A stretch of DNA of 64,000 nucleotides from assembly GCF_041276405.1 (NCBI RefSeq), contig NZ_JBGGGT010000001.1, forward strand, positions 1,790,501 to 1,854,500, given 5' to 3'. Below are positions 1-8,332 of this stretch, piece by piece; the stretch's first letter is position 1, and the number at the start of each line of letters is the position of its first letter. A model generated the notes under the pieces. The model made no database searches. It saw only the letters and a program-made list of their open reading frames with translations, and was not told the origin of the DNA. The translations under genes were made by a program, and so were the position numbers. Source of the stretch: Microvirga sp. TS319. Lineage in GTDB: Bacteria; Pseudomonadota; Alphaproteobacteria; Rhizobiales; Beijerinckiaceae.

Positions 1-843
1 TCGGGACAGGGCATCGATAACCCTATCGATAAGCATTTCAGGTGCCGATGCACCGGCAGTCAACCCGACGACCTCGACCTTGAGCAGCCATTTGTCGTCA
101 ATGTCTGTCTCGTCTCCGATAAGATAACTGGGTATGCCCGCCTCCTCACCAATTTCTCGCAGACGATTAGAATTGGAACTGTTGCGAGCGCCGACAACCA
201 ATAGGAGGTCGCACATCTGACAGAGTTGCCGGACGGCCGTCTGACGGTTCTGCGTTGCGTAGCAGATGTCTCGAGTCTCGGGCCCGACGACCTCATGAAA
301 GCGCCGCTCCAGAGCCGCAATAATCGACCGGGTATCGTCTACGCTGAGGGTCGTCTGGGTTACATAAGCGATGCGCGTCTCAGCTGGCAGATTAAGCGCG
401 TCCACATCCGCCTCGGTTTGCACCAGATGAACGTTGCCATCAATTTGCCCTAATGTGCCTTCGACTTCCGGATGCCCGGCATGGCCGATGAGCACGAGCA
501 CCCGACCTTGCGCCACATAGCGCTGGGCTTGGTGATGAACTTTGGTGACAAGCGGACATGTCGCATTCAGCGCGGGCAGATTTCTTGCGTGAGCCTCTGC
601 GACGACTGCACGAGATACGCCATGCGCACTGAAGATCACAACGGCCCCGTCCGGCACCTCACTGAGGTCTTCAACAAAGCGCGCGCCCTTCTTTTCCAGA
701 CCTTGAACCACATGCCGGTTGTGAACAATCTCATGCCGGACATAGATGGGAGCGCCATACTTGGCGAGGGCACGCTCTACGATTTCAATTGCACGAATAA
801 CGCCAGCACAGAAACCACGGGGCCGAGCGAGGATAACTTTCAT
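1..843 (-). CDS. ispH: 4-hydroxy-3-methylbut-2-enyl diphosphate reductase (IspH), C-terminus off the window
   Basis: Last enzyme of the MEP isoprenoid pathway; it reduces HMBPP to IPP and DMAPP with a [4Fe-4S] cluster in the cytoplasm. The reading frame starts with ATG at 841-843 and stays open to base 1, giving 281 codons without a stop, so only the C-terminal tail is missing. Visible family signatures in order are GFCAGV near residue 11 (first cluster cysteine, C12), SAHGVS, ATCPLV (second cysteine), [28 protein letters not shown] (third cysteine) and [10 protein letters not shown]. The frame ends with the conserved TAGASAPE region. It points the same way as dxs upstream, another MEP enzyme, but about 890 bp of apparently non-coding DNA separates them, so one transcript is not assured. 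Confidence 0.96.
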   Translation of the reverse strand, partial: MKVILARPRGFCAGVIRAIEIVERALAKYGAPIYVRHEIVHNRHVVQGLEKKGARFVEDLSEVPDGAVVIFSAHGVSRAVVAEAHARNLPALNATCPLVTKVHHQAQRYVAQGRVLVLIGHAGHPEVEGTLGQIDGNVHLVQTEADVDALNLPAETRIAYVTQTTLSVDDTRSIIAALERRFHEVVGPETRDICYATQNRQTAVRQLCQMCDLLLVVGARNSSNSNRLREIGEEAGIPSYLIGDETDIDDKWLLKVEVVGLTAGASAPEMLIDRVIDALSR

Positions 844-1729
844 ATCCTATCCTCTTATGCACACGTTATGCAAAAGCCACGTTGAAGTCTCTACCTCGGG
901 ATGTGGCTCTTAAACTATCGCCAATTGCGGCGTTCTCGCACAACGATAATAACATCAATCTAGAGATATACTACTACGGTCCAATATTCTGTTCGGAGAC
1001 ATCCTCAAGCTCATCGAGGAAATACCTGAGCAATATACATTCAGCAGTGATGGTCACATCACCGTCGAGTTCAAGGCGCCTGCATCCATTGAATAGTCCC
1101 GCTGGCGCAAAGCACCGTTTGCCCCGGCAATCATGACTTCAAGATCGCTCGGTTCGACCCCCTATTGCGCGAACGAGGTAACGTGGAACACCCTCACTGA
1201 GGTATGCATGCCGCTTTGTATCCGGCTCCGCGTGAGCCCCTAGCGCCGAAGGAATCGTTGCACCCGAGCGAACAGCAACCTTGCTCGTTGCCGACAAGCT
1301 TGTCATCGTGCAGTCGCCTGACAGAGACAAGTTTCGATGGTGGGTTCGTATTCGAAGCCATTGCCCACTCTGGTTTCGAGTTTCAGCGGGGGCCCCTCGT
1401 TGCCCCTTGAGGATCCGCCACGCCGCCTGGTCGGCGTTGCTGATCACAATTGAGAGACGACGCGAGTAGCGCATTGTGCGGACCCTTCGGATCCGCTCAA
1501 GCGATGCGCTCCTCAAGTCTATGATCTTGAGCATCCCCTTACGCAACACCGGCTCCCGCTTTTGCGTTCGATGCTCTAGGAAACATCCCTGTCGCTGAAC
1601 GAGACAAACGCAGGCAGCGCGGAGCCCACGTCGTGGTGATTCAGTCCCTGATGTAGGGCCAGTGACTTCCACGCCCATTTAACCTGGCCAGAAGGACATC
1701 ATCTCCCAGCACCGCATTGGCATCGACCA
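844..1729. other. Intergenic region ispH-dxs with a repeat copy and a coding-like tail
   Basis: No complete gene is convincing here. Bases 953-1096 on the plus strand hold an open frame without an obvious start that reads like a real protein end (GDILKLIEEIPEQYTF, then TVEFKAPASIE and a TAG stop at 1094-1096); I do not recognise the family. Bases 1471-1579 carry a copy of the interspersed palindromic repeat listed separately. A 179-codon minus-strand frame at 1139-1678 runs through that repeat and has no family resemblance, so it is not called. Confidence 0.5.
1471..1579. repeat. Interspersed intergenic repeat, copy 1 (long form)
   Basis: This copy matches the one at about 51399-51530 over roughly 110 bases. 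Shared blocks are a GCGGACCC...GGTCCGC-like hairpin, GCTCCTCAAGTC, CTTGAGCATCC and ACGCAA, ending in CGATGCTCT. The outer GAGCAT and ATGCTC form the ends of an imperfect palindrome of about 50 bases (1526-1579). Confidence 0.75.
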
Positions 1730-3673
1730 TTACCCTCGCTTTCGGTCCCGATGCACACCCAGACCGATACTCTGCAGCTTCTGTTCCTGCGCCGCTCCCA
1801 ACGCCTCGAAGACCTTGGTGACGATTCCTGCGGCGTCGAGGCCGGCCTTGGCGTACATGCGCTCGGGCTTGTCGTGGTCCTGGTAGAGGTCGGGCAGCAC
1901 CAGGGTGCGCACCTTCAGGCGGCCGCGATCGAGCGCGCCCTGCTCGGCGAGCAGCTGCAGCACGAAGGCGCCGAAGCCGCCCATCGCGCCCTCCTCCACG
2001 GTCACCAGAACCTCGTGCTGGCGGGCCAGATCGAGGATCAGCGCCGTGTCGAGCGGCTTGGCAAAGCGGGCATCGGCCACGCTCGTCGACAGCCCGCGCG
2101 CCTCGAGCTCCTCGGCCGCCTTGAGCGCCTCGGCCAGCCGGGTGCCGAGCGACAGCAGCGCGATGCGGCTGCCCTGGCGCACCAGCCGGCCCTTGCCGAT
2201 CGCCAGCGGCACGCCCTGCGCGGGCAGATCGACCCCGACGCCCTCGCCGCGCGGATAGCGGAACGCGATCGGGCCGGCCTCATGGGCCGCGGCGGTTGCC
2301 ACCATGTGCACCAGCTCGGCCTCGTCGGCGGCCGCCATCACGACCAGGTTCGGCAGGCAGCCGAGATAGGCCAGGTCGAACGCCCCGGCATGGGTCGGCC
2401 CGTCCGCCCCGACCAGGCCGGCCCGGTCGAGCGCAAAGCGCACCGGCAGGTTCTGCAGCGCCACGTCGTGCACGACCTGGTCATAGGCCCGCTGCAGGAA
2501 GGTCGAATAGATCGCGCAGAACGGCTTGTAGCCCTCGGTCGCCAGGCCGGCCGCAAAGGTCACCGCATGCTGCTCGGCAATGCCGACATCGAAGGTCCGG
2601 GCCGGGAACTCCTTGGCAAACAGATCCAGCCCGGTGCCGGACGGCATCGCGGCCGTGATGGCGACGATCTTGTCGTCCTGGCGCGCCTGCGCGATCAGGC
2701 TCTCGCCGAACACCTTGGTGTAGGCCGGCGCATTGGCCTTGGCCTTGGTCTGCGCCCCGGTCACCACGTCGAAGGTGGCCACGCCGTGATACTTGTCGGC
2801 GGCGGCCTCGGCCGGGGCATAGCCCTTGCCCTTCTGGGTCACCACATGGACCAGGATCGGCCCGGTCTCGGCATCGCGCACGTTCTTCAGGATCGGCAGC
2901 AGGTGATCGAGGTTGTGGCCGTCGATCGGCCCGACATAGTAAAAGCCGAGCTCCTCGAACAGGGTGCCGCCGGTCCAGAAGCCGCGGGCGAACTCCTCGG
3001 CGCGCTGCGCCTTCTCGTAGAGGAACTTCGGCAGCTTCTGGGCGAGCTGCTTGGCGGTTTCGCGGATGCCGCGATAGGTGCCGCCCGAGACCAGGCGGGC
3101 GAGATAGGACGACATCGCGCCGGTGGGCGGGGCGATCGACATGTCGTTGTCGTTGAGGATCACGATCAGGCGCGAATGCAGGGCACCGGCATTGTTCATC
3201 GCCTCATAGGCCATGCCGGCCGACATGGCGCCGTCGCCGATCACCGCGATGACGTTGTTGGCCTGGCCGGCAAGGTCGCGCGCCACCGCCATGCCAAGGC
3301 CGGCCGAGATCGAGGTCGAGGTGTGGGCGGCCCCGAACGGATCGTACTCGCTCTCGGCGCGCTTGGTGAAGCCGGACAGGCCGCCCGGCTGGCGCAGGGT
3401 GCGGATCCGGTCGCGGCGGCCGGTGAGGATCTTGTGGGGATAGGCCTGATGGCCGACATCCCAGATCAGGCGGTCGCGCGGGGTGTCGAAGACATAGTGC
3501 AGCGCGACCGTGAGCTCGACCACGCCGAGCCCGGCCCCAAGATGCCCGCCGGTCACCGACACCGCGCTGATCGTTTCCGTGCGCAGCTCGTCCGCAACCT
3601 GCCGCAGCTGCCCTTCCGAGAGTTGACGAAGATCCTCAGGGATCGTGATGGTGTCCAGGAGCGACATTGACAT
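1730..3673 (-). CDS. dxs: 1-deoxy-D-xylulose-5-phosphate synthase
   Basis: First enzyme of the MEP pathway; condenses pyruvate and glyceraldehyde-3-phosphate in a thiamine-diphosphate-dependent reaction. 647 aa from the ATG at 3671-3673, a normal length for DXS. Seen in order: the N-terminal [13 protein letters not shown] segment with the catalytic-region histidine, the ThDP-binding GDGAMSAG motif, YVGPIDGH, the central pyrimidine-binding domain with [28 protein letters not shown], and the C-terminal transketolase domain. The start is chosen because AGGAG (3682-3686 on the minus strand) sits 8 nt before this ATG. The upstream TTG at 3679 would be only 2 nt from that site, and a second ATG lies two codons downstream at 3667. 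Confidence 0.97.
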   Translation of the reverse strand: MSMSLLDTITIPEDLRQLSEGQLRQVADELRTETISAVSVTGGHLGAGLGVVELTVALHYVFDTPRDRLIWDVGHQAYPHKILTGRRDRIRTLRQPGGLSGFTKRAESEYDPFGAAHTSTSISAGLGMAVARDLAGQANNVIAVIGDGAMSAGMAYEAMNNAGALHSRLIVILNDNDMSIAPPTGAMSSYLARLVSGGTYRGIRETAKQLAQKLPKFLYEKAQRAEEFARGFWTGGTLFEELGFYYVGPIDGHNLDHLLPILKNVRDAETGPILVHVVTQKGKGYAPAEAAADKYHGVATFDVVTGAQTKAKANAPAYTKVFGESLIAQARQDDKIVAITAAMPSGTGLDLFAKEFPARTFDVGIAEQHAVTFAAGLATEGYKPFCAIYSTFLQRAYDQVVHDVALQNLPVRFALDRAGLVGADGPTHAGAFDLAYLGCLPNLVVMAAADEAELVHMVATAAAHEAGPIAFRYPRGEGVGVDLPAQGVPLAIGKGRLVRQGSRIALLSLGTRLAEALKAAEELEARGLSTSVADARFAKPLDTALILDLARQHEVLVTVEEGAMGGFGAFVLQLLAEQGALDRGRLKVRTLVLPDLYQDHDKPERMYAKAGLDAAGIVTKVFEALGAAQEQKLQSIGLGVHRDRKRG

Positions 3674-4018
3674 GTGCAATACTCCTGTTGGCGACTATAA
3701 ACCCAACTGGCTTACGATAGAATCCTAAAGTTGCTCCGGAATCGGAATTCGCGCAAATAGTAATTTACGGCCTAGGTTGGCTGGATTCTCATGGCGGCGT
3801 AACTGGCATAATCAATGCCAATCACCCCTGAGATGTAGGACTGCCATCCCGATTAATAATCGGAGCAGGGCATTCAGTTGTCGGGACAGTCTAACAGCGC
3901 GCGCAAATGACGTTTACCAGTCCAATCTGTCACTTCAGAAGACACCAGATGGTTGGACCCGTACATATCCGAAAATAATGTCACGTTGAACAAGATCAGG
4001 TGCCTTGAGGCAACCGCG

Positions 4019-4066
4019 GCCACTTGCAAACTCGGCCACTTGCAAGCTCGACCACTTGAAGGTCAA
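4019..4066. repeat. Short tandem repeat, period 16, three units
   Basis: Two near-identical units (GCCACTTGCAAACTCG and GCCACTTGCAAGCTCG) are followed by a third diverged unit starting ACCACTTGAAGG. It lies in non-coding DNA downstream of the rpfF-like gene. No function is evident. Confidence 0.7.
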
Positions 4067-4235
4067 CTGCCGATGCAAACTGCAGACTTCCACGCTGCCA
4101 TACCATGGAGATGATGAACATGGGTTGCAATAGAAGAGCGGTGGGAGCGGGAAGGATCGAAGTGATTGCACACCCTTGAGAACACGGCAAGAATCCACTG
4201 CAAGCCTCATACGGATTCTCTCTGCGGCCCGTGAG

Positions 4236-4288
4236 TTAGAGCATCGTGCGAAGAAGTGGGGACCGGTTCTTCGCGAAAAACGATGCTT
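4236..4288. repeat. Interspersed palindromic repeat, copy 2
   Basis: Begins TTAGAGCATCGTGCG and closes with CGATGCTT, with the family's central AGTGGG-GACCGGTT block. Same layout as the copies at 1526, 11101, 51476 and 54622. Confidence 0.75.
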
Positions 4289-4300
4289 CGCCAAAGAGAA

Positions 4301-4340
4301 AGAGCAAGCATTCTGATCCCGTCAGAATGCAATTTGCTCT
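4301..4340. repeat. Strong 40-bp imperfect palindrome (stem-loop)
   Basis: AGAGCAA (4301-4307) pairs with TTGCTCT (4334-4340), and GCATTCTGA (4308-4316) pairs with TCAGAATGC (4322-4330). The loop is 5 nt (TCCCG) and three unpaired bases lie on one side. It sits 13 bp from the previous repeat and shares its AGAGC ends, so it may be a second repeat class. No U-tract follows, which argues against a simple terminator. Confidence 0.8.
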
Positions 4341-4495
4341 AGGTGCTGGGTATGGCAAAGTCTCGCACCTACAAGCGTCGCTGCTGTAGAGCGATTTGGT
4401 ACGGAAACGCAGACATTCCAACTAGCCGGAAACTCCGCTCTGTGTCCCCTGATAGCTCGCGCAGCGTCAGTACCCATGACGCGGAGGAGATGATG

Positions 4496-4550
4496 TTAGA
4501 GCATCGGATGTGAGAAGTGGACCCACTTTTGGGATCCCATCCGATGTTCC
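4496..4550. repeat. Interspersed palindromic repeat, copy 3
   Basis: GCATCGGATG at 4501-4510 pairs with CATCCGATG near 4539-4547, with the central AGTGG-ACCCACTTTT block of the family. It lies about 60 bp downstream of the rpfF-like stop codon. Confidence 0.75.
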
Positions 4551-4609
4551 AAGCCTCGGATGGCGCATCGTTCATGCGAAAGACCGGCGCCACTCGCTCG
4601 CACGATGTG

Positions 4610-5608
4610 CTAACCCGACGTTACCCGTCGGACAGTCTCCTCCTGCCTATCCAATCGACGGTCTTGCGCCGCGACAAGCCGCGTCATCTTGCGCAAGTCC
4701 TGCTCCCCCAGTTTCATTGCTGCGTCGAGCCAAATATCGACAATATCTCGCAGCTCCTCATACTTCAGAGGATTGATCCGCCTCTTTGAGCGGTAGATTG
4801 CACTGTGGGCGTTATGCTTGCGCCTGTTGCGCGCAATATAGTCCCGGACTGCGTTCTCTCCCTGGCCATCCTCAGCAAGAACGTCGACGACACCGAGCCG
4901 GTGTAGTTCCTCAGCGGAATAGACATTACCACTCATGATGAGCTTCTCAGCAGCTGCCGTACCGATCTTGCGGGACAAGAGGCTATATGCTCCCATACCA
5001 GGGAAGAGATTGAACAGCACCTCCGGCAATCCCATCTTTGCGCTCTTCTCTGCAATAAGAACATCAAAAGACAGTGCGCATTCGAAACCACCGCCTAGCG
5101 CATCGCCTTGCACCAAGGCGATGGTGATCAGAGGCGTATGGAACGCCATCGCATTCCCATAAACCACGTCGATACAGGCATAGGCGTATTCCTGCAGCCC
5201 CTTGTAGTCCCTGCGCCGGATGCAGTCGGCAAAGTAAGCCAAGTTCCCGCCGAAGTTATAGACGCCAGGTGTCTGAGATGCCGCGACGAAGTACTCTAAG
5301 TGCTCACGCTGTTCGCGATTGCCCTCCTCCACGATCGCACGAACGGATTCCTGGACGCACATCATGTCCCGCAGGAGTTCCATTGTGATCATTGGTTGCT
5401 GGCTCGGACGCATAGCCGCCCAATAGATCATCTGCTCAAAGTCAATCTTGACGTCGATGTATGGCAGAGAGAGGCTGGTTGGGTGAGGTCGTGCCGAGCC
5501 GGACGCGGAGATCGACCCCGGCGTGATAGGAGTCGGAATTTCCAGATCCGTAACGGACTGAGTGTTAGAAATGGAATGGTCATCAGCTTTGACCAACGGC
5601 GATCGCAT
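4610..5608 (-). CDS. rpfF: RpfF-family DSF (cis-2-unsaturated fatty acid) synthase, crotonase fold
   Basis: Crotonase-superfamily enzyme of the RpfF type, which in Xanthomonas makes the diffusible signal factor cis-11-methyl-2-dodecenoic acid from an acyl-ACP by dehydration and thioester hydrolysis. The match goes beyond a generic enoyl-CoA hydratase: VYNFGGNL, LIRRRDY-like CIRRRDY, LVQGDALGGGFE, GLPEVLFNLFPGMGAYS, and a C-terminal DIWLDAAMKLGEQDLR block that parallels RpfF. The two catalytic glutamates (E141 and E161 in Xanthomonas) are both present, 20 residues apart: E176 in GGFE and E196 in LPEV. 332 aa from ATG 5608, which has GGAG 6 nt upstream; a GTG at 5674 and ATGs at 5620-5623 are alternatives. 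About 50 N-terminal residues exceed the Xanthomonas protein. It is divergent from the REC-PAS-GGDEF-EAL and RpfC-type genes. The exact acyl product is not readable from sequence. Confidence 0.9.
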   Translation of the reverse strand: MRSPLVKADDHSISNTQSVTDLEIPTPITPGSISASGSARPHPTSLSLPYIDVKIDFEQMIYWAAMRPSQQPMITMELLRDMMCVQESVRAIVEEGNREQREHLEYFVAASQTPGVYNFGGNLAYFADCIRRRDYKGLQEYAYACIDVVYGNAMAFHTPLITIALVQGDALGGGFECALSFDVLIAEKSAKMGLPEVLFNLFPGMGAYSLLSRKIGTAAAEKLIMSGNVYSAEELHRLGVVDVLAEDGQGENAVRDYIARNRRKHNAHSAIYRSKRRINPLKYEELRDIVDIWLDAAMKLGEQDLRKMTRLVAAQDRRLDRQEETVRRVTSG

Positions 5609-6157
5609 CCTGCTCTCCATCATAGAGAATTCATCAAAACAGCGAGCTTCATCTCGCAGTCGAGCGGTGCACACCTGTCGGAGGCAACCTTCCTTAAGGA
5701 TAATGATCCTTTAACGGTCACATGGATAGCACCTAGGAAGATTTGTCGAGCAACTTGGTTAACATCGACCACTTTCTACCAGGCGAAAGCATCAAAGAGG
5801 TTCTCTTTTCTTGGTATATGCGAACAGCGGCATTTCCAGTCACAAACTTATATTAACCAAATTCATAGAAGGCGAAGCACACAGGATACAATCCCTACGT
5901 AATCGCGATATGAATAATATGCTCCACGCAATCGCCTGTCGCTTTCGGAGGAAGGTAACGAAATGCGAGATCGGCGATCTACGCATCACCAGAGGGTTTC
6001 TCAAGAGGGACAAACAGAGCTCGCGCTTGAACACGCGGCATGCCTTATGAAGCGACGGCAACGGCGTAGGTCATCCGCCCAAGTTGCTCATTGGGCAGGC
6101 TCCGCGACGCCAGAGGATCGATCGAGCTGGCAGGCCGGGGATGGCCGAGGATAACAC
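5609..6157. promoter_or_regulatory. Divergent promoter region of the DSF-type locus
   Basis: About 550 bp separate the divergent rpfF-like and response-regulator genes, so both promoters must lie here. The region is visibly more AT-rich than its neighbours. I cannot pick -35/-10 boxes or an operator with confidence, and the short open frames inside it have no family resemblance. Confidence 0.5.
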
Positions 6158-8332
6158 ATGACAGCTATTCTGATCCTCGATGACAAAAGCACCAACCGCA
6201 ACATTTACTCCCGACTCGCACAGACGACCGAGGATGGTGCAGTGGTGCATGCCTTTGCCTCCCCTGAGGAAGCTCTTGCATGGCTCGAAAGCAACACCCC
6301 TGATCTCATCGTTACAGACTTTCGAATGCCCAGCATGGACGGCGCCGAATTCACCAGGCACGTCAGGAACAGCTCCAACGGTATCGACGTTCCTATTATC
6401 GTCATAACCGCCTACGATGACAGAGCCTTCCGGCTCAGCGCATTGGATGCGGGGGCTACAGACTTTCTGCGCTCCCCGGTCGATCATTATGAATTCGTCA
6501 CCCGTGCTCGCAACTTGCTTAAGCTGCAGCGCCAGCAGCAAAAGATCAAAGGTCGTGCCCAGGCCCTCGAACAGCAGCTGCGCATCAGCGAGCGCTCTCA
6601 AGAGGAACTCGTCCGCAGCAGCCGAGAGGCTCTGGCCCAGGTCATTGATACGGTGCCGGCATTGATCAGCGCAACGGACAAGGACGACCGCATTGTTTTC
6701 GTAAACGCCTACCTTGCCGATTTCGTCAACTCGACCCCTGAAGCTCTGACGGGGCAACGGCTGAGTGCTATCCTGCGAAGCAACAAGCCGGAATTCAGCC
6801 GCCAGATTCATCGATCCGTCGGAGGGAACCAGCAAACGTCCGTGAGCTTCGAAGAGAGCTTGATCGACATCGCCGGAGCCGAGCGGACGTTCCTGACAAC
6901 GAAGACGTCAATGCACGCCTTTTCGGGGGCCGAAACAAGCGTTCTTACGACGTCGGTCGACATAACCGAGCGAAAGCAAGCCGAAAGCACGTTGCGGCAC
7001 ATTGCACTGCACGACACGCTGACCGATCTTCCCAACAGGAGAATGCTGTACGAGTGGATTCACCAGAAGCTCACCGGTGGAGGAGCCGAGTTCGCAGTCC
7101 TCCTGATCGACCTCGACCGCTTCAAAGCGGTCAATGATGCTCTCGGTCACGCGGGAGGAGACCGAATGCTCCAACTGGTGACAAGCCGCCTCCTCGGAAT
7201 CGTATCGAGCACCGACCTTGTTGCGAGGATGTCGGGTGACGAGTTCGTCGTGGTTCAGGCGAGCATCAGATCCCCGGATGATGCGGAAGAGCTAGGGCGC
7301 AAGATCATCGATTCCCTGTCTGCTCCTTTCCTCCTTGAAGAGAGCGAGATCAGAATTGGGTGCACGATCGGGATCACGTTGGCGCCGCGCCACGGCCAGA
7401 GCGCTGAGAACCTCCTCCGGTATGCCGATCTGTCAATGTACCGAGCCAAGGCCGAAGGAAGGAACACCCTGCGGTTCTACTCGCCCGAGCTGGACAGCAT
7501 CTCATGGAACAACATTGGTTTGGAGGTCGACCTCCGCAACGCAATTACCCGAGAACAGTTCGAGCTCCACTTCCAGCCCCAGATCGATCTGGCGACGGGA
7601 TCGATTGTAGGTGCTGAAGCGCTTCTGCGATGGGTCAGACCGGAATTCGGCCTGACTTCACCTGCCTCATTCATCGATATAGCGGAAGAGACAGGGCTGA
7701 TTAATGAAATCGGCGCATGGGTACTTAAGCAGGCCTGCACTCAGGCTGCGGCATGGCAAAACCTCCCATATTGCCCGCTTCGCATCTCGGTTAATCTGTC
7801 GCCCATGCAGTTTCTGCGCCAAGATATTGTCGGCCTTGTCGAAAATACCCTCACGGTGACGGGTCTCGATCCGCAGTTCCTCGAGCTCGAACTTACTGAG
7901 GGCAGTCTTCTCAAGGATGTCGAGCGAACCAAGCAGATCCTCCAGAGCCTGAAGAAACTTGGGGTGAGAATCGCAATCGACGACTTCGGAGTGGGATTCT
8001 CCTCTCTCAGTTATTTGAAGAACTTTGCAGTGGACACGTTGAAGATCGACCGCTCGTTCATCTCGAGTCTCCTGGCTGGAAGCCGTGACGAGGCCATCGT
8101 CAGGACGATCATCTCCCTGGCTCAAAGCCTTGATTTGAAAGTGATTGCCGAGGGTGTCGAGACGGGTCCCCAACTCGCGTGTCTGCTCAATCATGACTGC
8201 AACGAAGCTCAGGGTTACCTGTTCAGTCGCCCGGTGCCATCCGATGTCTTCGAGACTTTGCTCAAGGAGAACCCTCAGTATCTCCTATCAAGGCAGAGCA
8301 TTGTGCCGAAGAGGGCTCAAAGCGCGTGCTAG
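6158..8332 (+). CDS. Response regulator with REC-PAS-GGDEF-EAL architecture (cyclic-di-GMP turnover)
   Basis: Cytoplasmic output protein of the adjacent RpfC-type kinase. 724 aa. REC at 1-120 has DD at 8-9, phospho-acceptor D54 (VTDFRMP) and T84; the usual KP is R105-S-P. A coiled segment leads to a PAS domain (about 155-270), GGDEF (about 280-440) with SGDEF at 359-363, and EAL (about 450-700). The EAL domain keeps its catalytic set: E487-A-L-L-R, N546, E578, D608-D609-F-G, K629, E665 and Q685. It is therefore probably an active phosphodiesterase, while the SGDEF cyclase site may be active or a GTP sensor. Xanthomonas uses the REC-HD-GYP protein RpfG here, and Burkholderia uses PAS-GGDEF-EAL RpfR without REC; this protein combines both plans. 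It overlaps the kinase gene by 7 nt. Confidence 0.93.
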   Translation: MTAILILDDKSTNRNIYSRLAQTTEDGAVVHAFASPEEALAWLESNTPDLIVTDFRMPSMDGAEFTRHVRNSSNGIDVPIIVITAYDDRAFRLSALDAGATDFLRSPVDHYEFVTRARNLLKLQRQQQKIKGRAQALEQQLRISERSQEELVRSSREALAQVIDTVPALISATDKDDRIVFVNAYLADFVNSTPEALTGQRLSAILRSNKPEFSRQIHRSVGGNQQTSVSFEESLIDIAGAERTFLTTKTSMHAFSGAETSVLTTSVDITERKQAESTLRHIALHDTLTDLPNRRMLYEWIHQKLTGGGAEFAVLLIDLDRFKAVNDALGHAGGDRMLQLVTSRLLGIVSSTDLVARMSGDEFVVVQASIRSPDDAEELGRKIIDSLSAPFLLEESEIRIGCTIGITLAPRHGQSAENLLRYADLSMYRAKAEGRNTLRFYSPELDSISWNNIGLEVDLRNAITREQFELHFQPQIDLATGSIVGAEALLRWVRPEFGLTSPASFIDIAEETGLINEIGAWVLKQACTQAAAWQNLPYCPLRISVNLSPMQFLRQDIVGLVENTLTVTGLDPQFLELELTEGSLLKDVERTKQILQSLKKLGVRIAIDDFGVGFSSLSYLKNFAVDTLKIDRSFISSLLAGSRDEAIVRTIISLAQSLDLKVIAEGVETGPQLACLLNHDCNEAQGYLFSRPVPSDVFETLLKENPQYLLSRQSIVPKRAQSAC

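Larger units (their letters stand above)
3674..4609. other. Repeat-rich intergenic region between dxs and the rpfF-like gene
   Basis: About 940 bp with no gene I can support; short open frames on both strands have no family resemblance. It holds a three-unit imperfect 16-bp tandem repeat at 4019-4066 (CCACTTG core) and three palindromic elements at 4236-4288, 4301-4340 and 4496-4550, listed separately. Confidence 0.6.

Noticed and set aside
1751..3670. 639-codon plus-strand open frame antisense to dxs
   Set aside because: High-GC third positions keep the antisense frame open; it has no family resemblance, while the minus strand encodes a complete DXS.
4610..5608. Calling the minus-strand crotonase an ordinary enoyl-CoA hydratase
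   Set aside because: The C-terminal block, VYNFGGNL and FPGMGAYS motifs, and the neighbouring RpfC-type kinase fit RpfF better.
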